Part shown: positions 9,923 to 18,730 of the stretch, piece by piece
How positions within the stretch are numbered: position 1 is the stretch's first letter
Layout: the number at the start of each line of letters is the position of its first letter
From: Limnohabitans sp. G3-2
GTDB taxonomy: Bacteria; Pseudomonadota; Gammaproteobacteria; Burkholderiales; Burkholderiaceae_C
Direction: 5' to 3'
Length of the DNA stretch: 64,000 nt
NCBI RefSeq assembly: GCF_002778275.1
Contig: NZ_NESG01000003.1
Span: 372,001-436,000, forward strand
Notes under the pieces: generated by a model
Seen by the model: the letters and a program-made list of their open reading frames with translations, nothing else
Database searches by the model: none
What the model was told of the DNA's origin: nothing
Program-made: the position numbers and the translations under genes

Positions 9923-11422
9923 TCAAGGCCGGGTACGGGTGTTCGGACTGAGTTTTTTCCAGGGCAAGTCGCCCGGATCGGCGGCCATGGGGCCGGCCGC
10001 TTTGGCCACCAGCACGCGGCTGGCGATGGGGGTGAAGTCGGCCCGGAAATGGTTGGAGCTTTTGACGACCAGCAGCTTCATCTGCTCGGGGTGGATGCCC
10101 ACGGCGCGAAACAATTCGCGGTCGAGCATTTGGCATTTGCCACTGGACACGGCGATCAGCACGCCGTCTATTTCCAGGCAGGCGCATGGGCCGATGTGGG
10201 CTTTCATGCCGGTCATCATGGGGCCTTTGAGCTCGCAGTATTCGGGGCCCAAAGCCCGCACCATGAAGCGCCCTTGCAAAGGCGGGTCACTCGCCTCGCC
10301 GGTGAAGGTCGGCACCGCTTTGCCCAAGGCCAGTTGCAGGCTGGCCCCGACCCCTGCCGCATGCGCCATGCGGGCGGCGTCAGGGTCGTACAACAAGCCC
10401 AGCGCCACTTGGCCAGGCCAGCGCTGGCCCGCGCCTTGTTGCAGCAGCGCATGCAGCATGCCCGTGGTGTTGCTGTCACCCCCTGCGCCCGGGTTGTCCT
10501 GCGTGTCGGCCATGACCACAGGGGCCGCAGACCGCTCGGCCGTGGCCAAGGCTTGCGTGACGGCCTCACGGGCCAACAGCACATCGGGGCGCCACTGTCC
10601 AGGTTCGGCCACGCGTTCAAACAAGCGCTGCACCGCGGCTTGCGCCTGCGGGCCGTGCCCCCAGACCACCGGGCCGCACTCGGCAAAGTCAGACGCCGGA
10701 AAACCCATGCAAAAACTGAGCATGCAGCCTGTTTGTGACTCCAGCGCGATCATCTCGTCGTACAGGTCTTTGGCCGGGGCCATCCAGGTGCTTTGGGCGT
10801 TGAGCGGAATCAAAAACGGCAGGCGACGCGCCTGCATGGGGCGCTTGCTGCCTGCACGCAAATGTTCGCGCAGCAGCAAGGCGGCCCGCTCACCGGTCTC
10901 GGCCATGTCGATGTGCGGGTAGGTGCGGTAGGCCACCAGGCCATCTGACAGGCGCAGCATGTTGTCGGTGACGTTGGCGTGCAAGTCCAAGCTGGCCACG
11001 ATCGGCACCCGTGGGCCGACCAGCGCGCGGATGCGGGCGATGAGCTCGCCTTCGCTGTCGTCGGCATTCTCGGCCACAGCCGCGCCGTGCAAGTCCAAAT
11101 AAACGCCGTCCAGGCCCTGCACCAAGGCCGAACGCACGTCTTCAAGGATGGCGCTGCAGATGCGCTCAAACGCGTCTTCGGTCACATACGACGAGGGGGT
11201 GGCCCCGGCCCATGCCGAAGGCAGCAACTGCCAGCCTTCGCGCTTGGCCGCGTCGATGAAGCCGCCCGCCGGGATGTTCACACCCGTCATCTGGTCCAGC
11301 ATGGCCTGCCCACGCACATAGGCCGGAAAAGCCTCGCCACTTTGGAAGGCCGTCCAATCGGCCAGGCTGGGCGCAAAGGTGTTGGTCTCGTGCTGGTAAC
11401 CAGCGATCAGGATTCGGGTCAT
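9923..11422 (-). CDS. M81 family metallopeptidase (MlrC-like)
   Basis: A 499-residue protein of the family founded by microcystinase C, a Zn enzyme that cuts linearised microcystin and tetrapeptides in sphingomonads. Visible landmarks are the N-terminal GYQHETNTFAPS (8-19), SLDLHANVTDNM near 180, PHIDMAETG near 205 and DNPGAGGDSNTTGML near 310. The length fits the family. Most members lie beside ABC transporters in bacteria that do not degrade microcystin, so the substrate here is unknown; a small peptide or amide brought in by the adjacent importer is the best inference. Confidence 0.85.
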   Translation of the reverse strand: MTRILIAGYQHETNTFAPSLADWTAFQSGEAFPAYVRGQAMLDQMTGVNIPAGGFIDAAKREGWQLLPSAWAGATPSSYVTEDAFERICSAILEDVRSALVQGLDGVYLDLHGAAVAENADDSEGELIARIRALVGPRVPIVASLDLHANVTDNMLRLSDGLVAYRTYPHIDMAETGERAALLLREHLRAGSKRPMQARRLPFLIPLNAQSTWMAPAKDLYDEMIALESQTGCMLSFCMGFPASDFAECGPVVWGHGPQAQAAVQRLFERVAEPGQWRPDVLLAREAVTQALATAERSAAPVVMADTQDNPGAGGDSNTTGMLHALLQQGAGQRWPGQVALGLLYDPDAARMAHAAGVGASLQLALGKAVPTFTGEASDPPLQGRFMVRALGPEYCELKGPMMTGMKAHIGPCACLEIDGVLIAVSSGKCQMLDRELFRAVGIHPEQMKLLVVKSSNHFRADFTPIASRVLVAKAAGPMAADPGDLPWKKLSPNTRTRP

Positions 11423-11443
11423 GGCTGCGTTGGGTGTGAGCGC

Positions 11444-13069
11444 TCAGGCGGCTTCGAGCGGCGGTAAAGCGGCAGGCGCCGCCTGGAGCAGGCGGCGGGT
11501 GTAGTCTTGTTGAGGGTTGGCATACAACTGGGCCGTTGGGCCTTCTTCGACGATGTGGCCCTGGTGCATCACGATCACGCGGTCACACAACTGGGCCGCC
11601 ACCCGCAAGTCGTGCGTGATGAACAGCAAACCGAGTCCCAGTCGCGCCTGGATTTCGCGCAACAAATTGAGGATCTGAGCCTGAACGCTCACATCCAAGG
11701 CACTCACCGCCTCGTCGGCCACCAGCACCTGGGGCCGACAAGCCAGTGCACGGGCAATGGCCAGGCGTTGCCGTTGTCCGCCGCTGAATTGGCTGGGGTA
11801 ACGCTGCAGCGCTTCGACCGGCAGGCGCACCTGCGCCATCAACTCGGCGGCCAAGGCTTGGGCCTCAGCGCGCGACTGGCCAAAGTTCATGGCCCCTTCG
11901 ACCATGGACTGGCCCACCGTGCGGCGCGGGTTGAGCGAACGGTTGGGGTCTTGAAACACCACCTGCACCCGATTGCGCAATGGCCGCAAACGGCCCTCGG
12001 GCAAGGCGGCAACGTCTTGCTCGCCCCAAAGAATGCGGCCCTCGGTCGGGTCGATCAGGCGGATCAGGCAGCGGGCAAAAGTGGACTTGCCCGATCCGGA
12101 CTCGCCCACGATGCCCACCGTCTCGCCTGCGTGCACGGCCACATGGGCGTTTTGCAGCGCAGCGGTGGCGCGGTTGCGGCCCATCCAGTCGCGGCTGGCA
12201 TAGGTTTTGCCCACCCCCTGCCCAGACAACAGGGCCTGGCCTTGGAAGGCGGGTTTGGCCGCAGGCGGCATCATGCCCGGCACGGCGGCAAGCAACTGGC
12301 GTGTGTAGGCGGCTTGGGGGCGGCGCAGGACCTGCTCACAGGGTCCGCCTTCCACGGCTTCGCCCTGGTTCATCACCAACACATCGTCGGCAATCTCGGC
12401 CACCACGCCCATGTCGTGGGTGATGAACAGCACGGCACTGCCTTGTTCGCGCTGCAGGTCGGCAATCAGGCGCAAAATTTCCTTTTGCGTGGTCACGTCG
12501 AGCGCCGTGGTCGGCTCGTCGCAAATGATCAGGGCGGGCTTGAGCACCACGGCCATGGCGATCACGATGCGTTGGCGCTGACCACCGCTCAGTTGGTGGG
12601 GGTAGCTGCGCAGCATGCGCTCGGGGTCTGGCAAACGCACACGCTCAAAAATGCGCAGAATTTCGGCGCGGCGCTGGCTCTTGGGCCAATCGGTGTGGGT
12701 CGAGAGCAATTCATCGACTTGGTCACCACAGGTCATGACGGGGTTGAGCGCCGTCATGGGTTCTTGGAACACCATGCCCATGCTGCGCCCCCGCAAGGCC
12801 CGCAAACGTGCCGCAGAGGCACCGAGCAAGGACTCGCCCTGCAACACAATCTCACCCTCGCTGGGGCGCAGTTCTTTGGCCAACAAGCCCATGACGGTGG
12901 TGGCCATGACCGACTTGCCCGAGCCCGACTCGCCCACCACACACAAGGTCTGACCCGGCAAGATGCTCAGGGACACCTGGTGCACCGCATGCACCCGATC
13001 CCCCCCGGCAGGCAAGGCCACCGACAGCTGGCGAATGGAGAGGACCGGAGTAGGAGATGCTGTGCTCAT
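11444..13069 (-). CDS. Peptide ABC importer, fused double ATPase (DppD-DppF type)
   Basis: A 541-residue protein with two complete nucleotide-binding domains: Walker A at 46-53 and 322-329 (both GESGSGKS), ABC signatures LSGGQRQR at about 160-167 and FSGGQRQR at 428-435, and Walker B motifs CDEPTTALD and ADEAVSALD. It energises uptake through the two permeases encoded upstream, replacing the usual separate DppD and DppF. The start codon overlaps the permease stop by one base (TGATG), so translation is coupled; a longer upstream reading is therefore rejected. Confidence 0.92.
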   Translation of the reverse strand: MSTASPTPVLSIRQLSVALPAGGDRVHAVHQVSLSILPGQTLCVVGESGSGKSVMATTVMGLLAKELRPSEGEIVLQGESLLGASAARLRALRGRSMGMVFQEPMTALNPVMTCGDQVDELLSTHTDWPKSQRRAEILRIFERVRLPDPERMLRSYPHQLSGGQRQRIVIAMAVVLKPALIICDEPTTALDVTTQKEILRLIADLQREQGSAVLFITHDMGVVAEIADDVLVMNQGEAVEGGPCEQVLRRPQAAYTRQLLAAVPGMMPPAAKPAFQGQALLSGQGVGKTYASRDWMGRNRATAALQNAHVAVHAGETVGIVGESGSGKSTFARCLIRLIDPTEGRILWGEQDVAALPEGRLRPLRNRVQVVFQDPNRSLNPRRTVGQSMVEGAMNFGQSRAEAQALAAELMAQVRLPVEALQRYPSQFSGGQRQRLAIARALACRPQVLVADEAVSALDVSVQAQILNLLREIQARLGLGLLFITHDLRVAAQLCDRVIVMHQGHIVEEGPTAQLYANPQQDYTRRLLQAAPAALPPLEAA

Positions 13070-13944
13070 CACGCGCCCCTTTTCGCAAACTTGGGATCGA
13101 GCACGTCGCGCAAACCATCGCCCAACAAATTCACGGCCAACACCGTCGGCACCAAAAACAAAGCCGGGTAGAGCACGTTGCCCGGATACTGGCTGAACTG
13201 CACGCGCCCCTCGGCCATGATGTTGCCCCATGTGGGGATGTCAGGCGGCAGGCCCAGTCCCAGAAAACTCAAAATCGCCTCGGTCAGCACGGCCGAAGCG
13301 GCCACAAAAGTGCCTTGCACGATCAAGGGCGCCAAAGCATTGGGCAAGATGTGTCGCCACAAAATCACGGGCGTGGGGGTGGCCAGCGCACGGGCCGCTT
13401 CGACAAAAGGCTCTTCGCGCAAACTCAGCACCAAAGAGCGCACCAGACGGGTCACCCGCGGCACCTCAGGAATCGCAATGGCCACCACCACGGTGCCCAC
13501 CTGAGCGCCGAGCGCGGCCACCAGCGCAATGGCCAGCAAGATGGCGGGAATGGCCATCAGCCCATCCATGAAACGCATCAGCACCGCATCGACTTGCCGG
13601 AAGTAACCGGCCAACATGCCCAAAAACCCGCCCAGCGCCAGCGCCAGCGCAGCGGTGAAACCACCCACCAGCAAAGACACTTGCGCCCCATACACCACGC
13701 GGCTGTACAGGTCGCGGCCAAAGCTGTCGGTGCCCAGCCAGAAGGTGTGGGCCACCGTGCTGCCGTCGAGCAAAGTGAAGTCGCCTTGGAGCCCTGCGGG
13801 TTTGTTGATGAAGTTGGAGTCCATGGCGGACGGGTCCACCGTGCCCAGCCAAGGCGCCAGCAAGGACACCAGGACCATGAACCCGAGCACCACGGCACCA
13901 AACCGGATAGAGCCATTGGCCCACAAACGATGAGAGAGGGACAT
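13069..13944 (-). CDS. Peptide ABC importer permease (DppC type)
   Basis: A 291-residue inner-membrane subunit with an N-terminal DppC/OppC segment, about six transmembrane helices, and the cytoplasmic coupling loop (EAARALATPTPVILWRHILP, around 210-230) that contacts the ATPase. It overlaps both neighbours by one base (TGATG), placing it in a tight operon: binding protein, DppB-like, DppC-like, fused ATPase. Confidence 0.92.
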   Translation of the reverse strand: MSLSHRLWANGSIRFGAVVLGFMVLVSLLAPWLGTVDPSAMDSNFINKPAGLQGDFTLLDGSTVAHTFWLGTDSFGRDLYSRVVYGAQVSLLVGGFTAALALALGGFLGMLAGYFRQVDAVLMRFMDGLMAIPAILLAIALVAALGAQVGTVVVAIAIPEVPRVTRLVRSLVLSLREEPFVEAARALATPTPVILWRHILPNALAPLIVQGTFVAASAVLTEAILSFLGLGLPPDIPTWGNIMAEGRVQFSQYPGNVLYPALFLVPTVLAVNLLGDGLRDVLDPKFAKRGA

Positions 13945-14897
13945 CAGTAACGGATCCTCGGATCAAGAAAGAGGTAGCTCAAATCGACCATGAGGTTGAT
14001 GAACACATAGGCGCAGGAAAACAGCAGCACCAGACCCTGGATCACCGGGAAGTCGCGGTTGAGCACCGCATCCACCGTGAGCATGCCCAGGCCGGGAATG
14101 GCGTACACCGTCTCGGTCACCACCACCCCCCCAATGAGCAGGGCCACGCCAATGCCGATGACGGTGACGATGGGCACCGCCGCATTGCTCAGGGCGTGGC
14201 GCAGCAGCACCACGCGCTCGCTCAGGCCCTTGGCCCGTGCCGTGCGGATGTAGTCTTCGGTCAGCGCCTCGGACACGCTGGCCCGGGTCACCCTGGCGAT
14301 CAGCGCCACATAAATCATGGCCAGCGTCATCCAGGGCAAGACCAGCTGCCGCATCCAATCCCACACCCCGACACTGCGCGGCCCGAACAAAGCTTTGTAG
14401 CCCTGCACCGGCAACCACTCCAGGCGAATGGCAAACAGGTAAATGAGCAAGTAACCCACCACGAACACCGGCACCGAAAACCCAGCCACCGAAAACCCGG
14501 ACAGGATTTTGTCAAGCCAGCCGCCCATGCGCCAAGCGGCGATGGTGCCCAGCGGAATGGCCACCGCGATGGCCAGCACCAAGGTGCCCGCGGCCAAGGA
14601 CAAGGTGGGCTCGATGCGCTGGGCGATCAGCTCCGTGACGGGCTTGCTCAGGTAATACGAATACCCCAGATCGCCCTGAAACACCCGACCGATCCAGATG
14701 AAGTACTGGGACAGGATCGAGCGATCCAGGCCCAGTTGTTCGCGGATGCGGTGGATGTCTTCGGTGGTGGCGCTGTTGCCCGCAATCACCGCCGCCGGAT
14801 CACCGGGGGCCAACCTCAAGATGAGGAAGACCACCAGCGAGACGACGAGCAGGACCGGCAGCACCGCCAACAAGCGGCGCAGGACGAATTGAAACAT
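13944..14897 (-). CDS. Peptide ABC importer permease (DppB type)
   Basis: A 317-residue inner-membrane permease with the N-terminal DppB signature (FVLRRLLAVLPVLLVVSLVVF), the periplasmic region after the first helix, and the EALTEDYIRTARAKGLSE coupling loop near 205-222. It forms the translocation pore with the DppC-like subunit. It begins 14 bases after the binding-protein stop. Confidence 0.92.
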   Translation of the reverse strand: MFQFVLRRLLAVLPVLLVVSLVVFLILRLAPGDPAAVIAGNSATTEDIHRIREQLGLDRSILSQYFIWIGRVFQGDLGYSYYLSKPVTELIAQRIEPTLSLAAGTLVLAIAVAIPLGTIAAWRMGGWLDKILSGFSVAGFSVPVFVVGYLLIYLFAIRLEWLPVQGYKALFGPRSVGVWDWMRQLVLPWMTLAMIYVALIARVTRASVSEALTEDYIRTARAKGLSERVVLLRHALSNAAVPIVTVIGIGVALLIGGVVVTETVYAIPGLGMLTVDAVLNRDFPVIQGLVLLFSCAYVFINLMVDLSYLFLDPRIRY

Positions 14898-14911
14898 CGC
14901 TCAGAACCTGG

Positions 14912-16507
14912 TCAGTTTTTCTTGATGTTCCACATGGCCGGGATACCGGGGGTTTGCAAAATGCCACTCACATTGCTGCGGATCACCGTGGGCGAGCGGT
15001 ACTGACCCAAGGGCGCGTGGGTGGCGGTCTCCAAGGCCACGGCCTGAATTTGGCTGGCCAGTTTCTTTTTCTCTTCAGCCGAGCTTGCACGGGCGAAGCT
15101 GGCCTTCAGGGTCTCCAAGCGGGGCTCGTTTTGCCAACCGAACCAACCCGTGTCGCCCTTGGCGTTGAGCATGGCCATGGCCAGCGGGTTGGAGATGTCG
15201 CCGGCTGTCCAGGCGGTCAGGAATGCGTTCCAGCCCCCAGCGGCAGGCGCGTCTTTCTTGGCGCGACGGGCAACCAAAGAAGCCCAGTCCATTTGCTGGA
15301 AGTCCACTTTGAAGCCTGCCGCTTCGAGCTGCTGCTTGGCCACCAAAGGAATCTTGGCAATCGAGGCCAGATCGGTTGGGCGCATCAAGAGCACAGGCGT
15401 GTTGTCGTAACCCGCTTCCTTGAGCATTTCGCGGGCTTTGGCCGGGTTGGCAACGCCGGTGAAATAGCCCGTGTTTTCATCGGCGTACACCGTACCGCAA
15501 GGGAAGATGCTGCGGCACAGCTTGCCCAACTCGGGCACCCCAATTTGGGTGTTGATGTAAGCCTGCTGCCCCATCGCCACCATGGCCGCCTGACGGATTT
15601 TGGGGTTGTCAAAGGGCTTGTGCAGGTGGTTGAAGCGCATGATGAACTGCAAGCCTGCTGGCGAGAAGTCATCGATCTTCAAACCTTCGGTTTTCTTCAA
15701 GGTTTCGTACTGCTCAAAGCTGGGCTGCTCGACCATGTCCACTTCACCGGCTTTGATGGCGTTGAACTGGGTTTGCGGGTCGCGGATGATGACCCATTCC
15801 ACACGGTCAAAGTTAACCGGACGGCCACCGGCCATGCCGCTGGGCGCTTCAGCGCGTGACTTGTACTTGGCGTTGCGCGTGTACACCGCCAAAGCACCGG
15901 GCTTGAATTCGTCGGCCTTGAAGATGAAGGGGCCCGAGCCAATGTGTTCCTTGATTTGCTCGGCGCCTGGCGTGGCCGCAATGCGAGCGGGCATGATGAA
16001 AGGCACGTTGGACGAGGCCTTGCCCAGAGCGTCGATCACGATGCCACTGGGCTCCTTGAGGATCAGACGGAAGGTGCTGGCATCGGGTGCTTCGTAACGG
16101 TCGATGAAGGTGTTCAGGATGCCGCCCATGGCGTCGCGGCTGGCCCAACGCTTGAGCGAGGCCACCACGTCTTCGCTGGTGACCGGCTTGCCATCGTGAA
16201 ACTCCAGGCCGCTGCGCAGCTTGAATGTCCAGGTCTTGCGATCGGGCGAGTTGGTGTAGGTGTCCACCATCTGGGGCTTGATGTTGCCCTGTGCGTCTTC
16301 AGAAAACAGGGTGTCGTAGATCATGTACGCGTGGTTGCGCGTCACGTAGGCCGTGGTCCAGATCGGATCGAGCACCGCCAAGTTGGCGTGCGGCACAAAG
16401 CGGAACACCTTGTTGTCTGGGGTTTGGGTTTGGGCTTGGGCCACCACGGGGGCCAGCATGCTCAACCCCAACAAACCCGTTGCAGCAAACAGAACACGTC
16501 TCTTCAT
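14912..16507 (-). CDS. Peptide/amide ABC importer periplasmic binding protein
   Basis: A 531-residue family-5 solute-binding protein (DppA/OppA type). A signal peptide is evident at residues 1-25 (hydrophobic core ATGLLGLSMLAPVVA, cleavage after AQA). The body carries the DPIWTTAYVTRNHAYMIYD and LRSGLEFHDGKPVTSEDV elements usual for this family. A strong GGAGA ribosome site sits 8 bases before the ATG. The gene leads the importer operon and diverges from the second amidase gene over a 157-base gap that must hold both promoters. Ligand specificity cannot be read from the sequence. Confidence 0.92.
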   Translation of the reverse strand: MKRRVLFAATGLLGLSMLAPVVAQAQTQTPDNKVFRFVPHANLAVLDPIWTTAYVTRNHAYMIYDTLFSEDAQGNIKPQMVDTYTNSPDRKTWTFKLRSGLEFHDGKPVTSEDVVASLKRWASRDAMGGILNTFIDRYEAPDASTFRLILKEPSGIVIDALGKASSNVPFIMPARIAATPGAEQIKEHIGSGPFIFKADEFKPGALAVYTRNAKYKSRAEAPSGMAGGRPVNFDRVEWVIIRDPQTQFNAIKAGEVDMVEQPSFEQYETLKKTEGLKIDDFSPAGLQFIMRFNHLHKPFDNPKIRQAAMVAMGQQAYINTQIGVPELGKLCRSIFPCGTVYADENTGYFTGVANPAKAREMLKEAGYDNTPVLLMRPTDLASIAKIPLVAKQQLEAAGFKVDFQQMDWASLVARRAKKDAPAAGGWNAFLTAWTAGDISNPLAMAMLNAKGDTGWFGWQNEPRLETLKASFARASSAEEKKKLASQIQAVALETATHAPLGQYRSPTVIRSNVSGILQTPGIPAMWNIKKN

Positions 16508-16664
16508 GATCAGATCTCCAAAAAAGGAACAGTTGAAAAATCATGATGACAGCTTTCAAAACGAAGCAGCGTCACCTTTGCGCAAATCCAAGTCGGGGTT
16601 TTCACCAGTGGCCGATCACCCTTTGACCGCTTTCATAATACAAATCAATCCGAAAGTGCCACAC

Positions 16665-18095
16665 ATGGTCAACCCTGATATTTCCGCCGTCGATTTGTCC
16701 CGCGCCATACACCTCAAGCAGGTGTCATGCCAAGAAGTGATGCAGTCCACACTGGCGCGCATTGCGCGACTGAATCCGCAATCGAACGCCATCGTCAGCC
16801 TGCAAGAACCCGAGTTGTTGATGGCGCAAGCGCGCGAGCGCGATGCGCAGCTGGCCCGCGGCGAGTCCATGGGCTGGATGCATGGCATGCCCCAAGCCAT
16901 CAAGGATTTGGCGAATGCAAAAGGCGTGCGCACCACGCTGGGCAGCCCCCTCATGAAGGACTTTGTGGCCCCTGAAGATGGCCTCATGGTTCAGCGCATG
17001 AAAGCCGCTGGCGCCATCGTCATTGGCAAGACCAACACGCCCGAGTTTGGGTTGGGGTCGCACACCTTCAACGAAGTGTTTGGCCCCACCCGCAACGCCT
17101 GGAACCCCGGCAAATCGGCAGGCGGCAGCAGCGGTGGTGCAGCGGTGGCGCTGGCCCAGCGCTTGTTGCCGGTGGCCGACGGCTCGGACTTCATGGGCAG
17201 CTTGCGCAACCCCGCGGGGTGGAACCATGTGTTTGGTCTGCGCCCCTCACAAGGCCGCGTGCCCATGTCGCCCGCGCAAGATGTGTTCGTGGCCCAATTG
17301 CCCACCGAAGGCCCCATGGCCCGCCATGTGGCGGATTTGGCCATGCTGCTGTCGGTGCAAGCGGGTGCGCACCCGTCCAGCCCCTTGAGCCTGACGCAAG
17401 ACCCTGCCGTCTTTGCAGGATCTCTGGCCAGCAACCCCAAAGGCTTGCGCATGGGTTGGCTGGGCAATTTGCAGGGCTACTTGCCGATGGAAGACGGGAT
17501 TCTCGACGTCTGCCAAGCCGCGCTGAACAGTTTTTCGGGGATGGGCTGCAGCGTGGACGAAGCCCGACTGGGCATGCCCCCCGAAGAAATTTGGCGCACT
17601 TGGTTGGTCTGGCGGCAAGCTTTGGTCGGTCCGCGCATCGCCCCTTTCTTGCTCAACCCGGCCAACCGAGCACACATCAAAGCCGAAGCCCTTTGGGAAC
17701 ACGAGCAGTCCCTGGGTTTGACCGGTACCCAACTGCTGGCTGCCAGTGCCAGCCGCACGCGCTTTTACCAAAGCATGTTGGCCCTGTTTGACCAATTCGA
17801 CGTGCTGGCCATTCCGGTTGCGCAGGTGTGGCCTTTCGATGTGGGCTTGCGCTGGCCCCAAACGGTTGCTGGGCAAAGCATGGACACCTACCACCGCTGG
17901 ATGGAAGTGGTGATCTACGCCACGCTGGCAGGCCTGCCCTCGATCAGCGTGCCTGCAGGTTTTGGCCAGAACGGTTTGCCCATGGGCCTGGCCTTGATTG
18001 GCAAACCCCAAGGCGACTGGGATTTGCTGAAGCTGGCCCACGCTTACGAGATGGCGAATTCAGACATGATCGCCCGCCGCCCGCCGGGTGTTTGA
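16665..18095 (+). CDS. Amidase signature family hydrolase, divergent from importer
   Basis: A 476-residue amidase with the triad Lys80 (AIKDLA), Ser155 (first Ser of GGSSGG) and Ser179 (FMGSLRNPA). It resembles the group annotated as AtzF/6-aminohexanoate-cyclic-dimer or indoleacetamide hydrolases only in general shape, so the substrate stays open. The start is the ATG at 16665, giving MVNPDISAVDLS; upstream in-frame codons cross the intergenic promoter region. Divergence from the importer operon suggests joint regulation. Confidence 0.85.
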   Translation: MVNPDISAVDLSRAIHLKQVSCQEVMQSTLARIARLNPQSNAIVSLQEPELLMAQARERDAQLARGESMGWMHGMPQAIKDLANAKGVRTTLGSPLMKDFVAPEDGLMVQRMKAAGAIVIGKTNTPEFGLGSHTFNEVFGPTRNAWNPGKSAGGSSGGAAVALAQRLLPVADGSDFMGSLRNPAGWNHVFGLRPSQGRVPMSPAQDVFVAQLPTEGPMARHVADLAMLLSVQAGAHPSSPLSLTQDPAVFAGSLASNPKGLRMGWLGNLQGYLPMEDGILDVCQAALNSFSGMGCSVDEARLGMPPEEIWRTWLVWRQALVGPRIAPFLLNPANRAHIKAEALWEHEQSLGLTGTQLLAASASRTRFYQSMLALFDQFDVLAIPVAQVWPFDVGLRWPQTVAGQSMDTYHRWMEVVIYATLAGLPSISVPAGFGQNGLPMGLALIGKPQGDWDLLKLAHAYEMANSDMIARRPPGV

Positions 18096-18114
18096 GCCTG
18101 GCGGTTCGTTCCGC

Positions 18115-18549
18115 TCAGTTTTGCTGCCAAGGCAAGCTGCGCACACGCCATCCGCCCAGCGTTCCTCGGTGCGCTTGGCCGTCGGGGTCGCCTTCAAACC
18201 CCTCCAGGATGTTGTAGGCCTGCACGCCCAACTCGGTGGCGCGCTGGGCAGCGGCAATCGAGCGCACCCCGCTGCGGCACAGCAACACCAGCTTTTTGCC
18301 GCTCGCACCCAAGGCCTGCACACCCGAATCAAAGCCGGGGTTCACTGCCATGCCGGGCCACTGCTTCCAAGCCAGGGCATGGGCACCCGGCACAAAACCC
18401 ACCCAGGCACGTTCTGCGTCGCTGCGCACATCCACCAGTTCGGCCTCACCCGACTGCACCCAGGCCCAAGCCTGCTCGGGTGAAACGTCACCCGCATAGC
18501 CTGTGGCCGATTGGAGCGGGGGGAGTACAGGTGCGGCGGGAGAGGTCAT
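18115..18549 (-). CDS. Rhodanese-like domain protein
   Basis: A 144-residue single-domain sulfurtransferase-like protein. The active loop CRSGVRS (near residue 96) carries the catalytic cysteine and fits thiosulfate or persulfide transfer. The start is taken at the ATG at 18549; a TTG five codons earlier would also read. It is a single gene converging on the second amidase with 19 bases between stops, and its physiological sulfur donor is unknown. Confidence 0.85.
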   Translation of the reverse strand: MTSPAAPVLPPLQSATGYAGDVSPEQAWAWVQSGEAELVDVRSDAERAWVGFVPGAHALAWKQWPGMAVNPGFDSGVQALGASGKKLVLLCRSGVRSIAAAQRATELGVQAYNILEGFEGDPDGQAHRGTLGGWRVRSLPWQQN

Positions 18550-18675
18550 GGGGCGTTCATCCAAGAATAGGGAAAGTCATTTTGAAAGGCTTTTGAGTCC
18601 AAATCATAGCTTTTCGCCAACTCGCCAATGCGTCAGTGACAGGACAGGCTGCAGCGGCTAAGATGCGGGTTTTGG

Positions 18676-18691
18676 TTGACGTTTACGTCAA
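18676..18691. promoter_or_regulatory. Palindromic operator upstream of icmF
   Basis: TTGACGT-TT-ACGTCAA, perfect 7-base arms, 40 bases before the icmF start, followed by a further CGTCAA. It resembles the LiuR-type (MerR family) sites found before branched-chain amino acid and fatty acid degradation genes in proteobacteria (from memory). No such regulator is encoded in the window, so the protein that binds it is inferred. Confidence 0.5.
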
Positions 18692-18730
18692 CGTCAAAGC
18701 TGCAAGCCTGCCCCGCTACCGGAGACCCTC

